Shown piece after piece: positions 17,910-26,024 of a DNA stretch of 64,000 nucleotides. The notes beneath the pieces are model-generated. The model was not told the origin of the DNA. It ran no database searches and saw only the letters and a list, made by a program, of their open reading frames with translations. The translations under genes and the position numbers were made by a program. Origin of the DNA: Thermomonas sp. (GTDB taxonomy: Bacteria > Pseudomonadota > Gammaproteobacteria > Xanthomonadales > Xanthomonadaceae); assembly GCF_029945965.1 (NCBI RefSeq), contig NZ_JAQSDO010000015.1, positions 871,952 to 935,951 on the forward strand, given 5' to 3'. Each line of letters opens with the position of its first letter. The stretch's first letter is position 1.

Positions 17910-18632
17910 CTAGACTTCGTGCGAGGCCAGTTCGCGCAGCTTGCCTTCGTGCAGTTCCAGCACCCGATCCAGACGGCGCGCCAGCCGTCGGTCATGGGTG
18001 ACCAGGACCAGGCTGGTGCGTTGCGCGCGGTTGAGTTCGAGCATCTGCGCGAACACGATGGCTGCGGTTTTTTCGTCAAGATTGCCGGTCGGTTCGTCAC
18101 CGAGTACGCAGGCCGGATTATTGACCAAGGCTCGTGCCACCGCAGCGCGCTGGCGTTCACCACCGGAAAGCTCACCGGGTTTGTGCTGCAGGCGATGGCC
18201 CAGGCCGACCGATTCCAGCAGGTCCTGCGCGCGCTTGTCGGCTTCGGCGGTAGGCCTCCCGGCCAGCAGCACCGGCATCATCACGTTTTCCAGCGCGGTG
18301 AATTCCGGCAGCAGGTGGTGGAACTGATAGACGAAGCCAAGCGCACGATTACGAAGTCGGCCGCGTTCGGCGTCGGACAGCGCACTCATCTTGAGGCCAG
18401 AGACGTACACCTCGCCGGCGCTTGGCACATCCAGCCCGCCCAGCAGGTGTAGCAGCGTGCTCTTGCCAGCACCGGACGCACCAAGTATTGCGACGGTTTC
18501 GCCGGCTTGCACCGCGATGTCGAGGCCGTCGAATACCTGCGTGTGCAGGCTGCCTTCGGCATAGGTCTTGCCGAGGCCTTCGGCGCGAACGACTTCACCA
18601 TCGCGAGCGGGATGTTGCAGTTGCTCACTCAT
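17910..18632 (-). CDS. lolD: Lipoprotein-releasing ABC transporter ATP-binding protein (LolD)
   Basis: ATPase that drives extraction of outer-membrane lipoproteins from the inner membrane for handover to LolA. It shows Walker [10 protein letters not shown], signature [15 protein letters not shown], Walker [12 protein letters not shown] and THDRRLA. I take ATG 18632 (240 aa), where family similarity starts; it overlaps the permease stop by eight bases. It lies directly after the LolC/E-type gene, so the two form one transporter unit at the end of the succinate dehydrogenase gene run. Confidence 0.94.
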   Translation of the reverse strand: MSEQLQHPARDGEVVRAEGLGKTYAEGSLHTQVFDGLDIAVQAGETVAILGASGAGKSTLLHLLGGLDVPSAGEVYVSGLKMSALSDAERGRLRNRALGFVYQFHHLLPEFTALENVMMPVLLAGRPTAEADKRAQDLLESVGLGHRLQHKPGELSGGERQRAAVARALVNNPACVLGDEPTGNLDEKTAAIVFAQMLELNRAQRTSLVLVTHDRRLARRLDRVLELHEGKLRELASHEV

Positions 18633-19869
18633 AACGCAGCGCCTCCGCCGGTGCGGTGCGCGCCGCGCGCCAGGCTGGGTACAAGGTCGCGATAAAGGCC
18701 ATCGCCAGCGCCACGCAGGCAATGGTGGTCACGTCGCTGACCTGCAGATCGGTCGGCAGGCCAGTGATGTAGTAGACGTCCTCCGGCAACAATTGCACGC
18801 CAAACACGTTCTCGATGCCTTTCAGGATGCTGCCCAGGTTCAAGGTCAGCACGATGCCGCCAATCACGCCGAGTACAGTACCAATAATGCCGATCAGGCT
18901 GCCCTGCACCATGAACACCTGCATTACCTGGCGTGGGGTCAGGCCAAGCGTGCGCAGGATGGCGATGTCGGCCTGCTTGTCGGTGACCAGCATCACCTGC
19001 GAGGACACCAGGTTGAATGCGCCCATCGCAATGATCAGCGACAGCAGGATCGCCATCACCGTTTTTTCCATCTTCAATGCGCGGAACAGGTTTGCGTTGT
19101 CCTGGCTCCAGTCGCTGACGCGATATGGACCCTGCAGCTTGGTCGCGAGATTACGGGCAACCTCGAACGCCAGGTCCATGTCGTGCATTTTCAGGCGCAC
19201 GCCGGTCACGCCATCGCCCATCCGCAGCACCCGTTGCAGGTCGTGCATATTCACGACAGCCAGGCCTTTGTCGTATTCGTTGTAGCCGGCTTCGAAAACG
19301 CCGCTGACCTTGAAGCGCTTCATGGTCTGCACGCCACCCAGCGGCGTACTGCGGAAATCGGCCAGGGTGACGATCACATCGTCGCCGGTACTCACGCCCA
19401 GCCATACCGCCAGTTCGCGCCCGAGCACGATGTTGAAGCTGCCCGGCTGCAACTCCGACAGCTTGCCCTGCACCATTTTCTTGCCCAGCACCGAGACCTT
19501 GTCTTCTTCGGCCGGCACCACCCCGCGGATCATCGCCGGCTGGTTGTTGGCGCCGGAAATCAGCGCTTCCTTTTCGATGTAGGGTGCCGCGCCGGCAACG
19601 CGTGGGTCAGCCATCGCGACTTTCACTGCGTGCTGCCAATCCGCAAGCGGCTCGCCATAGCCGCTGACGGTGGCGTGTGCAGCCATCTGCAACATCCGGT
19701 CGCGGATCTCGCGCTGGAAGCCACCCATCACCGCCAATGTGGTGATCAGTGCGACCACCCCGAGCGCAATACCGAGGATCGAGGCCATGGAAATAAATGA
19801 AATGAAGCCATTGCGGCGTTTGGCGCGCACGTAGCGCAGGCCGATGGCGACGGGAACCGGTTTGAACAT
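18625..19869 (-). CDS. Lipoprotein-releasing ABC transporter permease (LolC/LolE/LolF type)
   Basis: Inner-membrane permease of 414 aa with one N-terminal helix (residues 20-50), a periplasmic MacB-like core domain (about 55-255) and three C-terminal helices, the LolC/E layout. The start [26 protein letters not shown] is typical for the family. Only one permease gene accompanies lolD, unlike the E. coli lolCDE set. This suggests a single-permease LolF-type homodimer, though a second gene could be elsewhere. It begins 24 bases after the end of ygfX on the same strand. Confidence 0.92.
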   Translation of the reverse strand: MFKPVPVAIGLRYVRAKRRNGFISFISMASILGIALGVVALITTLAVMGGFQREIRDRMLQMAAHATVSGYGEPLADWQHAVKVAMADPRVAGAAPYIEKEALISGANNQPAMIRGVVPAEEDKVSVLGKKMVQGKLSELQPGSFNIVLGRELAVWLGVSTGDDVIVTLADFRSTPLGGVQTMKRFKVSGVFEAGYNEYDKGLAVVNMHDLQRVLRMGDGVTGVRLKMHDMDLAFEVARNLATKLQGPYRVSDWSQDNANLFRALKMEKTVMAILLSLIIAMGAFNLVSSQVMLVTDKQADIAILRTLGLTPRQVMQVFMVQGSLIGIIGTVLGVIGGIVLTLNLGSILKGIENVFGVQLLPEDVYYITGLPTDLQVSDVTTIACVALAMAFIATLYPAWRAARTAPAEALRYE

Positions 19870-19892
19870 CGAAAGCCCTTGGGTTTGCCGCG

Positions 19893-20345
19893 CTATCGTG
19901 CCACCGATGCGGTCTCGCGTGCAGGTTCCACGCGCATCGTGGCCAGTCGCAGTTCACGTCGCGACGTGGACGGCAAGATGTCGGGCCAGAACACCAGGCG
20001 TCTGATGCGGCCATCTGGCTCGCGCCAGCGCAGGAATGCCAGCGAACCGCGCCATTCGACCTTCAACGCCTGCATTGGTTGGCCATCACAAGTTGGCTGT
20101 CCACGCCCGATGGGAATCACCAGCACGCAAGGCCGCAGGCGAGCATGCCGCCTTGCGTCGAAAACACCTAGCAGCGCCGCGGCAATAGCCAGCGGCCATG
20201 CCCATCCGCGTGGCAGGTCAGAGACCAGCAACGAAAACGGTGCCAGCAATGCCAGCGACCACAGCAGCACGCTGGTCCAGCGCGATGGCTGCCACTCAAT
20301 GCGGCAAGGAGCGGATCTGTTCGACGAGCGCCGCGATTTTGACAT
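19893..20345 (-). CDS. YgfX-like membrane protein
   Basis: A 150-aa protein with two adjacent hydrophobic segments near residues 25-60, then FDARR and a soluble tail containing [15 protein letters not shown] and RRELRL. The layout and the position directly after sdhE match YgfX (CptA), the partner gene of sdhE/ygfY in enterobacteria, although identity looks low. The ATG overlaps sdhE by 50 bases, an unusually long overlap; no better start is seen closer to the first helix. YgfX was once described as a toxin paired with YgfY, but its role beside SDH assembly is unsettled. Confidence 0.72.
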   Translation of the reverse strand: MSKSRRSSNRSAPCRIEWQPSRWTSVLLWSLALLAPFSLLVSDLPRGWAWPLAIAAALLGVFDARRHARLRPCVLVIPIGRGQPTCDGQPMQALKVEWRGSLAFLRWREPDGRIRRLVFWPDILPSTSRRELRLATMRVEPARETASVAR

Positions 20346-20562
20346 CGCCGGGAGCCTCTTGGCCTAGGAACCAGCGCCAGAGCCTATCGTCTTCGCTGTC
20401 CAGCAACCGCAGGAATACCTCGCGCTGCGCAGTAGGACTTTGCCGCCATCGCTGTTCCAGCCAACGTTCCAGCAACTGGTCAAGCTCGCGCATGCCACGT
20501 CGGCATCGCCAGCGCAGCTTGCGAAGCTCGGCTTCGTCGACGTCCATCACCTCTGTTTCCAT
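20296..20562 (-). CDS. sdhE: FAD assembly factor SdhE
   Basis: Small cytoplasmic protein (88 aa) that promotes covalent attachment of FAD to SdhA. It has the diagnostic R-x-x-RRG-x-x-ELD motif as [12 protein letters not shown] near residues 17-28. It sits immediately after sdhB with six bases between, so it belongs to the sdh operon. The old annotation as an antitoxin (CptB) comes from the linked ygfX; the motif and context favour the flavinylation role. Confidence 0.93.
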   Translation of the reverse strand: METEVMDVDEAELRKLRWRCRRGMRELDQLLERWLEQRWRQSPTAQREVFLRLLDSEDDRLWRWFLGQEAPGDVKIAALVEQIRSLPH

Positions 20563-20568
20563 CTGCCT

Positions 20569-21360
20569 CTACGCGCGGCGCGCCAGCATCAGTTGCTTGA
20601 TGTCTGCAATCGCCTTGGCCGGATTCAGGCCCTTCGGGCAGGTCCGCGTGCAGTTCATGATGGTGTGGCAGCGATACAACTTGAATGGGTCTTCGAGGTC
20701 GTCCAGGCGCGCGCCGGTGTCTTCGTCACGACTGTCGACGATCCAGCGATAGGCCTGTAGCAGGATCGCGGGCCCCAGGTAACGTTCTCCATTCCACCAG
20801 TAACTTGGGCATGCAGTGCTGCAGCAGGCGCACAGGATGCATTCGTACAGGCCATCGAGCTTGGCGCGGTCTTCCTTCGACTGCAGGCGCTCGCGGTCCG
20901 ATGGTGCCGGCGTCTGCGTGCGCAACCACGGCTTGATCGATGCGTACTGCGCATAAAAGTGCGTGAGATCGGGCACCAGGTCCTTGACCACCGGCATATG
21001 CGGCAATGGGTAGATCGGCACTTCGGCATTACCCTTGCCGCAGTCCTCGATCGCACGCGTGCAGGCCAGCGTGTTGGTGCCGTCGATGTTCATTGCGCAC
21101 GAACCGCAGATACCTTCACGGCAGGAACGACGGAAGGTCAGCGTGGGGTCGATCTCGTTCTTGATCTTGATCAGTGCGTCCAGGACCATCGGCCCGCACG
21201 CGGCGAGGTCGACATCGTAGGTATCCACGCGCGGGTTCAGGCCGTCGTCGGGATTCCAGCGATAGACCTTGAAGCTGCGCACGCGCTTGGCCCCAGCAGC
21301 GGCCGGGAAGTGCTGGCCCTTCTGGATCTGCGAGTTCTTCGGGAGGGTGAATTCAGCCAT
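20569..21360 (-). CDS. sdhB: Succinate dehydrogenase iron-sulfur subunit (SdhB)
   Basis: Electron-transfer subunit of complex II on the cytoplasmic face of the inner membrane. The 263-aa protein carries the 2Fe-2S ligands ([13 protein letters not shown] ... TLAC, residues about 78-100), the 4Fe-4S motif [12 protein letters not shown] (near 175) and the 3Fe-4S/4Fe-4S C-terminal set ([17 protein letters not shown], near 230). All expected cysteines are present. It follows sdhA after 21 bases and precedes sdhE. Confidence 0.97.
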   Translation of the reverse strand: MAEFTLPKNSQIQKGQHFPAAAGAKRVRSFKVYRWNPDDGLNPRVDTYDVDLAACGPMVLDALIKIKNEIDPTLTFRRSCREGICGSCAMNIDGTNTLACTRAIEDCGKGNAEVPIYPLPHMPVVKDLVPDLTHFYAQYASIKPWLRTQTPAPSDRERLQSKEDRAKLDGLYECILCACCSTACPSYWWNGERYLGPAILLQAYRWIVDSRDEDTGARLDDLEDPFKLYRCHTIMNCTRTCPKGLNPAKAIADIKQLMLARRA

Positions 21361-21381
21361 GGATGTTTTCTCGCTCCCGGA

Positions 21382-23169
21382 TCAATAAACGCGCTGTTTC
21401 GGCGGCACGACTTCAACGTCGCTAGTGAGCGTGTACATGTGCACCGGGCGGTAGTCGATGCGCGTCTTGTCGTCATCATCAACCCAACACACGCTGTGCT
21501 TGTGCCAGTTGACATCATCGCGATCGGGGAAGTCCTCGCGCGCGTGTGCACCGCGTGATTCCTCGCGGTTCTCGGCCGACACAATCGTCGCCAGCGCCTG
21601 GCCCAGCAGGTTCTGCAGTTCCATCGTCTCGATCAAGTCCGAGTTCCACACCAGCGAACGGTCGGAGACCTTGACGTCGGCGAAGCTGGCCTTGATCTCG
21701 TGGATCGCCTTGACGCCATCGGCCAGGGTTTCGCCGGTGCGGAACACCGCCGCATCCTTCTGCATCGCGCGCTGCATGTTGATGCGGATCTGCGCAGTCG
21801 GGGTGTCGCCATGCGCGTTTCGCAGCGCATCGAGGTTCGCCAGCGACTTGTCGCAGGCATCGCCTGCAAGCGGCTTGTGCGGCGCGCCAGGCTTGATGGT
21901 TTCAGCACAGCGGTTGGCCACGGCGCGACCGAACACCACCAGGTCGAGCAGCGAATTGGAACCGAGGCGGTTCGCGCCATGCACCGACACGCAGGCGGCT
22001 TCGCCGATCGCGTAAAGCCCCGGCACCACGGCATCGGGGTTGCCGTTGTACAGCTGCACCACTTCGCCGTGGTAGTTGGTCGGGATGCCGCCCATGTTGT
22101 AGTGGACGGTTGGAATGACCGGGATCGGCTGCTTCTCGACGTCGACGCCGGCGAAAATCCGCGCGCTCTCGGAAATACCCGGCAACTTCTCGTGGACGTC
22201 GGCGGGGTTGAGATGGGTCAAGTCCAGGAAGAGGTGGTCCTTGTGCTCGCCGACGCCGCGGCCTTCACGGATTTCCAGCGTCATCGCGCGGCTGACCACG
22301 TCGCGCGAGGCGAGATCTTTTGCGTTCGGCGCATAGCGCTCCATGAAGCGCTCGCCCTCGCTGTTGCGCAGGATGCCGCCTTCGCCGCGCACGCCTTCGG
22401 TGATCAGGCAACCAGCACCGTAGATGCCGGTCGGGTGGAACTGCACGAACTCCATGTCCTGCAGGCCCAGCCCGGCGCGCAGCGCCATGCCGCCACCATC
22501 GCCGGTGCAGGTATGCGCCGAGGTCGCGCTGAAATACGCACGACCATAACCACCGGTAGCCAGCACCACGCCCTGGGCGCGGAACAGATGCAACGTGCCC
22601 TCGGCCATGTCCAGCGCAAGCACGCCACGGCAGGCGCCATCGGCATCCATGATCAGGTCGAGCGCGAAGTATTCGATGAAGAAACGCGCGTCGTGCGCCA
22701 GCGACTGCTGGTACAGCGTGTGCAGGATCGCGTGGCCGGTGCGGTCGGCCGCGGCGCAGGTGCGCTGGGCGATGCCCTTGCCGTAGTGGGTGGTCATGCC
22801 GCCGAATGGGCGCTGGTAGATCTTGCCCTCTTCGGTGCGGCTGAACGGCACGCCCTGATGCTCAAGCTCGATGATCGCCGGGATCGCTTCCTTGCACATG
22901 TACTCGATCGCGTCCTGGTCGCCCAACCAGTCCGATCCCTTGATGGTGTCGTAGTAGTGGAAGCGCCAGTCGTCCTCGCCCATGTTGCCGAGCGCGGCAG
23001 AAATGCCGCCCTGCGCGGCCACGGTATGCGAACGGGTCGGGAAGACTTTGGTGATGCAGGCAGTCTGCAAGCCCTTCTGGGCCAGCCCGAAGGTGGCGCG
23101 TAATCCAGCGCCGCCGGCGCCTACCACGATCATGTCGAAGGTATGTTCCTGGATATTGTATGCGGGCAC
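21382..23169 (-). CDS. sdhA: Succinate dehydrogenase flavoprotein subunit (SdhA)
   Basis: Catalytic subunit oxidising succinate to fumarate with covalently bound FAD. The family start is GTG at 23169 ([12 protein letters not shown]), giving 595 aa; the ORF track runs upstream into sdhD. The FAD-binding motif [11 protein letters not shown] lies near residue 15, the FAD-linked histidine in [10 protein letters not shown] near 47, and the active-site region around [21 protein letters not shown] near 240. It starts four bases after the end of sdhD. The downstream gene sdhE encodes the likely flavinylation helper. Confidence 0.97.
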   Translation of the reverse strand: MPAYNIQEHTFDMIVVGAGGAGLRATFGLAQKGLQTACITKVFPTRSHTVAAQGGISAALGNMGEDDWRFHYYDTIKGSDWLGDQDAIEYMCKEAIPAIIELEHQGVPFSRTEEGKIYQRPFGGMTTHYGKGIAQRTCAAADRTGHAILHTLYQQSLAHDARFFIEYFALDLIMDADGACRGVLALDMAEGTLHLFRAQGVVLATGGYGRAYFSATSAHTCTGDGGGMALRAGLGLQDMEFVQFHPTGIYGAGCLITEGVRGEGGILRNSEGERFMERYAPNAKDLASRDVVSRAMTLEIREGRGVGEHKDHLFLDLTHLNPADVHEKLPGISESARIFAGVDVEKQPIPVIPTVHYNMGGIPTNYHGEVVQLYNGNPDAVVPGLYAIGEAACVSVHGANRLGSNSLLDLVVFGRAVANRCAETIKPGAPHKPLAGDACDKSLANLDALRNAHGDTPTAQIRINMQRAMQKDAAVFRTGETLADGVKAIHEIKASFADVKVSDRSLVWNSDLIETMELQNLLGQALATIVSAENREESRGAHAREDFPDRDDVNWHKHSVCWVDDDDKTRIDYRPVHMYTLTSDVEVVPPKQRVY

Positions 23170-23173
23170 GGAA

Positions 23174-23578
23174 TCAGGCTCCCAGCGTAATGCGGATGAC
23201 GGCAAGCACGCTGGCGATGGCCGCGAGTGCACAGACGAAAATGTTGGCAATGTGTGCCACGCCGGCCAGCGCCGGGGTGTGGACGTAATCCTCGATGACC
23301 ACCTGCAGGCCAAGCTTGGCATGCCAGAACATCGCGATCAGGAACGCGACCAGGATCGTCGCATTCACCGTATCGCCCACGATCGCATGGGCGAGATCGT
23401 AACTGGCGCCGCCGAGCGACAGCAGCAGGCCGATCAGGTAAGCGCCCAGCAGCAACAGGACGATCGCGGTAATCCGCTGCCAGATGAAATGATCGGTGCC
23501 GGATTTTGCGGAACCAAGACCCACCGCCCGCTTCAGCGGCGTGCGCAGGTTTTCGTGGCGCTTCCAGTCATCGCTCAT
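23174..23578 (-). CDS. sdhD: Succinate dehydrogenase membrane anchor subunit (SdhD)
   Basis: Membrane subunit of complex II, binding quinone and heme b together with SdhC. I take ATG 23578 (134 aa, [11 protein letters not shown]), which overlaps the sdhC stop by four bases; the ORF track starts earlier. Three hydrophobic helices are visible. Diagnostic segments are the [16 protein letters not shown] entry to helix 1 and [15 protein letters not shown], where the helix 2 region carries the conserved His/Asp-Tyr group. Confidence 0.94.
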   Translation of the reverse strand: MSDDWKRHENLRTPLKRAVGLGSAKSGTDHFIWQRITAIVLLLLGAYLIGLLLSLGGASYDLAHAIVGDTVNATILVAFLIAMFWHAKLGLQVVIEDYVHTPALAGVAHIANIFVCALAAIASVLAVIRITLGA

Positions 23579-24000
23579 GGCTGCCCCCAATGCATCAGCA
23601 CGATGACCCAAACCACGGCGAGAAGGACCACGCTGCCGATGATTGAAATCCAGCTGCTACGTATGAAGTCCGGGATCTCGAAGCCGTGGCCGGCATCCTG
23701 CACCAAGTGGCGCACGCCGTTGATGAGGTGATAGGCCAGCGCCCAGCTGAAGCCGAACAGGATGATTTTGCCGAACACCGAGCCCGCACCGGCAGCGAAG
23801 GTTTCCCAGCGTTCCGGACCGGATGCCAGCGCCACCAGCGCATACACCATTGCCAGGCCACCAAAAGCAAGGATCACACCAGTGATGCGATGCAGGATCG
23901 AGGTCACCATTTGCACCTGCCAGCTGTAGACCTGCAGGTGCGGGGACAACGGACGTTCGCGAACGCGCGGCTTCAATGCAGGAAAATCAGGGGCAGCCAT
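23575..24000 (-). CDS. sdhC: Succinate dehydrogenase cytochrome b556 subunit (SdhC)
   Basis: Membrane subunit of complex II. Of two possible starts I prefer ATG 24000 (MAAPDFPAL, 141 aa) over 24018. Typical features are RPLSPHLQVY, the quinone/heme motif SILHRITG near residue 35 and HLINGVRHLVQDAGHG near 86, carrying the heme-ligand histidine. Three membrane helices are apparent. It is the first structural gene of the operon, preceded only by the small DUF1674 gene. Confidence 0.95.
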   Translation of the reverse strand: MAAPDFPALKPRVRERPLSPHLQVYSWQVQMVTSILHRITGVILAFGGLAMVYALVALASGPERWETFAAGAGSVFGKIILFGFSWALAYHLINGVRHLVQDAGHGFEIPDFIRSSWISIIGSVVLLAVVWVIVLMHWGQP

Positions 24001-24066
24001 GGGCGGTGCTCTCTCCATTCAAACTTGCGTCAGGACCTGCATCAAAACCACGGCTTCGCGCAGGTT

Positions 24067-24255
24067 CTAGAAGTCGATGCAACGGCCATTCTTCTCCCAA
24101 TCCCCGTAACGCGTCGGATCGAGGCCTTCACGGCCACCGATTTCAGCGGTTGGGATCGCGTCCACAGCTGGACTGGCGCTGGGTTCCGGGTTCGGAACCG
24201 GCGCCTGCCCAGGCTCGGGACGGGGATCGGTTTGACCTATGATCGACGTATTCAC
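24067..24255 (-). CDS. DUF1674 protein, succinate dehydrogenase assembly factor 4 (SDHAF4) family
   Basis: A 62-aa protein whose C-terminal half, EIGGREGLDPTRYGDWEKNG, matches the DUF1674/SDHAF4 signature. The N-terminal half is proline-rich and likely disordered. In mitochondria SDHAF4 binds flavinylated SdhA and promotes its joining to SdhB; bacterial members are mostly uncharacterised. The start is GTG at 24255. Position at the head of sdhCDAB and the presence of sdhE at the tail support a role in complex II assembly. It is divergent from ygfZ. Confidence 0.85.
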   Translation of the reverse strand: MNTSIIGQTDPRPEPGQAPVPNPEPSASPAVDAIPTAEIGGREGLDPTRYGDWEKNGRCIDF

Positions 24256-24282
24256 AACCCCCTGAGTCTAAGTCCCACGCCC

Positions 24283-25149
24283 ATGTCCCACAACCACGAT
24301 CACATACTGGCACCTGACTTTGCCCTGCCCGAGCATGACATCCTTGCGTTGAAAGGCCCCGATGCCGTGACCTTCGCGCAAGCCCAGTTCATGAACGATG
24401 TCGGCGCCTTGGCCGATGGGCAGTGGCAATGGAATGGCTGGTTGACGCCAAAGGGCCGCGTGATCGCGCTGTTCGCGCTGCTCCGGCTGGAAGCGCAGAC
24501 CCTGTGGCTGCTACTGCCCGATGTCACTGCAGGTGAACTCACTCCACTGCTGCAGCGCTATGTGTTTCGCAGCAAAGTCGCGCTGGCAAGCGTCGATACT
24601 TCGCTGTCCGCCGGATTCAGCGCGCCGCAGCATGCCGTGGGCGCTGCGTTCGCTGTCATCGACGACAGCCGGATCGAACTGGACATGGGCATCGAAGCTG
24701 GCCCGCGCCACTTGGTGATCGGTGGAACGCCGGCGCCCGAAGACCAGCAAGCCGCGGCGCGCTGGATGCAAGCTGATCTTGCCCACGGCCTGCCCCGTCT
24801 GCCTGCTTCACAACGCGAACAATGGACCCCACAACAGCTCTCGCTGGACCGGCTGCGCGCGTTCAGCGTAAAGAAGGGCTGTTATCCCGGCCAGGAAATC
24901 GTGGCGCGCACGCATTACCTGGGCCAGGTCAAGCGCGGTCTGGCGCTGTACGAGACGACTAGCGAAGCAGCATTCGAGGTCGCTGCCGGTAGTGAAGTCC
25001 ACGCCGCAGCACGCAGCATCGGCAGCGTGGCCTGCGCAAGCGGAAACCTCGTGCTCGCCGTGATGCCGCTGGATGCGCCAACTGAAGGCCTGAGCGCGGC
25101 CGGCATCACCTTGCAGGCGCGGCCCTTGCTGGGCGGATTGGCCCGCTGA
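24283..25149 (+). CDS. ygfZ: Folate-binding Fe-S cluster repair/tRNA-modifying protein YgfZ
   Basis: GcvT-like folate-binding protein needed for full activity of some Fe-S enzymes, including tRNA thiomethylation by MiaB and, in some bacteria, succinate dehydrogenase. The 288-aa product has the diagnostic KGCYPGQEIV motif near residue 198. I take ATG 24283, the first start after the divergent sdh control region; the ORF track begins within sdhC antisense. It faces away from the DUF1674-sdh operon, so both may share a 27-base intergenic control zone. Confidence 0.92.
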   Translation: MSHNHDHILAPDFALPEHDILALKGPDAVTFAQAQFMNDVGALADGQWQWNGWLTPKGRVIALFALLRLEAQTLWLLLPDVTAGELTPLLQRYVFRSKVALASVDTSLSAGFSAPQHAVGAAFAVIDDSRIELDMGIEAGPRHLVIGGTPAPEDQQAAARWMQADLAHGLPRLPASQREQWTPQQLSLDRLRAFSVKKGCYPGQEIVARTHYLGQVKRGLALYETTSEAAFEVAAGSEVHAAARSIGSVACASGNLVLAVMPLDAPTEGLSAAGITLQARPLLGGLAR

Positions 25150-25190
25150 TTGCTGACGCCAGTTGAACGCCACGGCGTTATCCTGCAGGC

Positions 25191-26024
25191 GTGAACGCAC
25201 GACTTCGCGACAATGAGCCACCGCTGGGTACCGCCAGGCGCCAGGTGGAACAACGCTCGCGCGATGCTGTGCGCACCACTGTGGACACCATCGCCTGCGA
25301 AGTGCCGGTCGCCCTGCACTACAACGACGTCCCGTTCGCGGTGTTGATGGCAACTCCCTGTGATCTCGCCGACCTGACGCTTGGGTTCTCGCTGAGCGAG
25401 GCCATCATCGAAACCGGTGATGCCTGGCAGCTTGACGGGATCAAGGAAGAAATCGAAGGCTTCGTGGTCAACATGCGCATACCGGCCGAGCGCGCCGCAA
25501 GGCTGGCCCAGCGCAGCCGGCCACTGCCTGGCTATGGCGGCTGCGGGATCTGCGGCAGTGCATCGATCGAGGACGTCATGCGGATGCCCGTGGAGGTCTC
25601 AAGCCAGCTCAGTGTCGACGAGACATCCTTGCATCGCGCGCTGGATGCCCTGCACCGGCAACAGCCCTTGAATGCGGAAACCGGCGCAACCCATGCCGCT
25701 GGCTTCGCCAATGCACGCGGCGAGTTGCTGCTGGTGCGCGAGGACGTCGGTCGCCACAACGCGCTGGACAAGCTCATCGGTGGCTTGCACGGCAACAACA
25801 TCCCCACGGGCGACGGCTTCGCGATCACCACCAGCCGCGCCAGCTATGAGTTGGCGATGAAATCCGCACAGGTCGGCATTCCGCTGCTGGCCGCGATTTC
25901 TGCACCGACTACGCTGGCGATTGCCCTGGCGCAGTCCACCGGCCTGGGACTGGTCGGTTTCGCCCGCGACGCCCAGTGCGTGGTCTATGCGCATCCACAG
26001 CGATTGAGGCGCAGCACGCCATGA
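25191..26024 (+). CDS. fdhD: Formate dehydrogenase accessory sulfurtransferase FdhD
   Basis: Transfers sulfur from IscS to the molybdenum cofactor of formate-dehydrogenase-type enzymes. The 277-aa protein has the sulfur-transfer pair C118-x2-C121 (GGCGICGS). It also has the nucleotide-binding C-terminal signature REDVGRHNALDKLIGG near 186-201 and TTSRASYE. The start is GTG at 25191. The downstream molybdoenzyme gene overlaps by four bases, so that enzyme is its evident client. No Fe-S or cytochrome formate dehydrogenase subunits are in the window. Confidence 0.95.
   Translation: MNARLRDNEPPLGTARRQVEQRSRDAVRTTVDTIACEVPVALHYNDVPFAVLMATPCDLADLTLGFSLSEAIIETGDAWQLDGIKEEIEGFVVNMRIPAERAARLAQRSRPLPGYGGCGICGSASIEDVMRMPVEVSSQLSVDETSLHRALDALHRQQPLNAETGATHAAGFANARGELLLVREDVGRHNALDKLIGGLHGNNIPTGDGFAITTSRASYELAMKSAQVGIPLLAAISAPTTLAIALAQSTGLGLVGFARDAQCVVYAHPQRLRRSTP

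Noticed and set aside
19893-20562. Toxin-antitoxin pair (CptBA) reading of sdhE-ygfX
   Set aside because: The first gene has the SdhE motif and follows sdhB directly, so complex II assembly is the simpler explanation.
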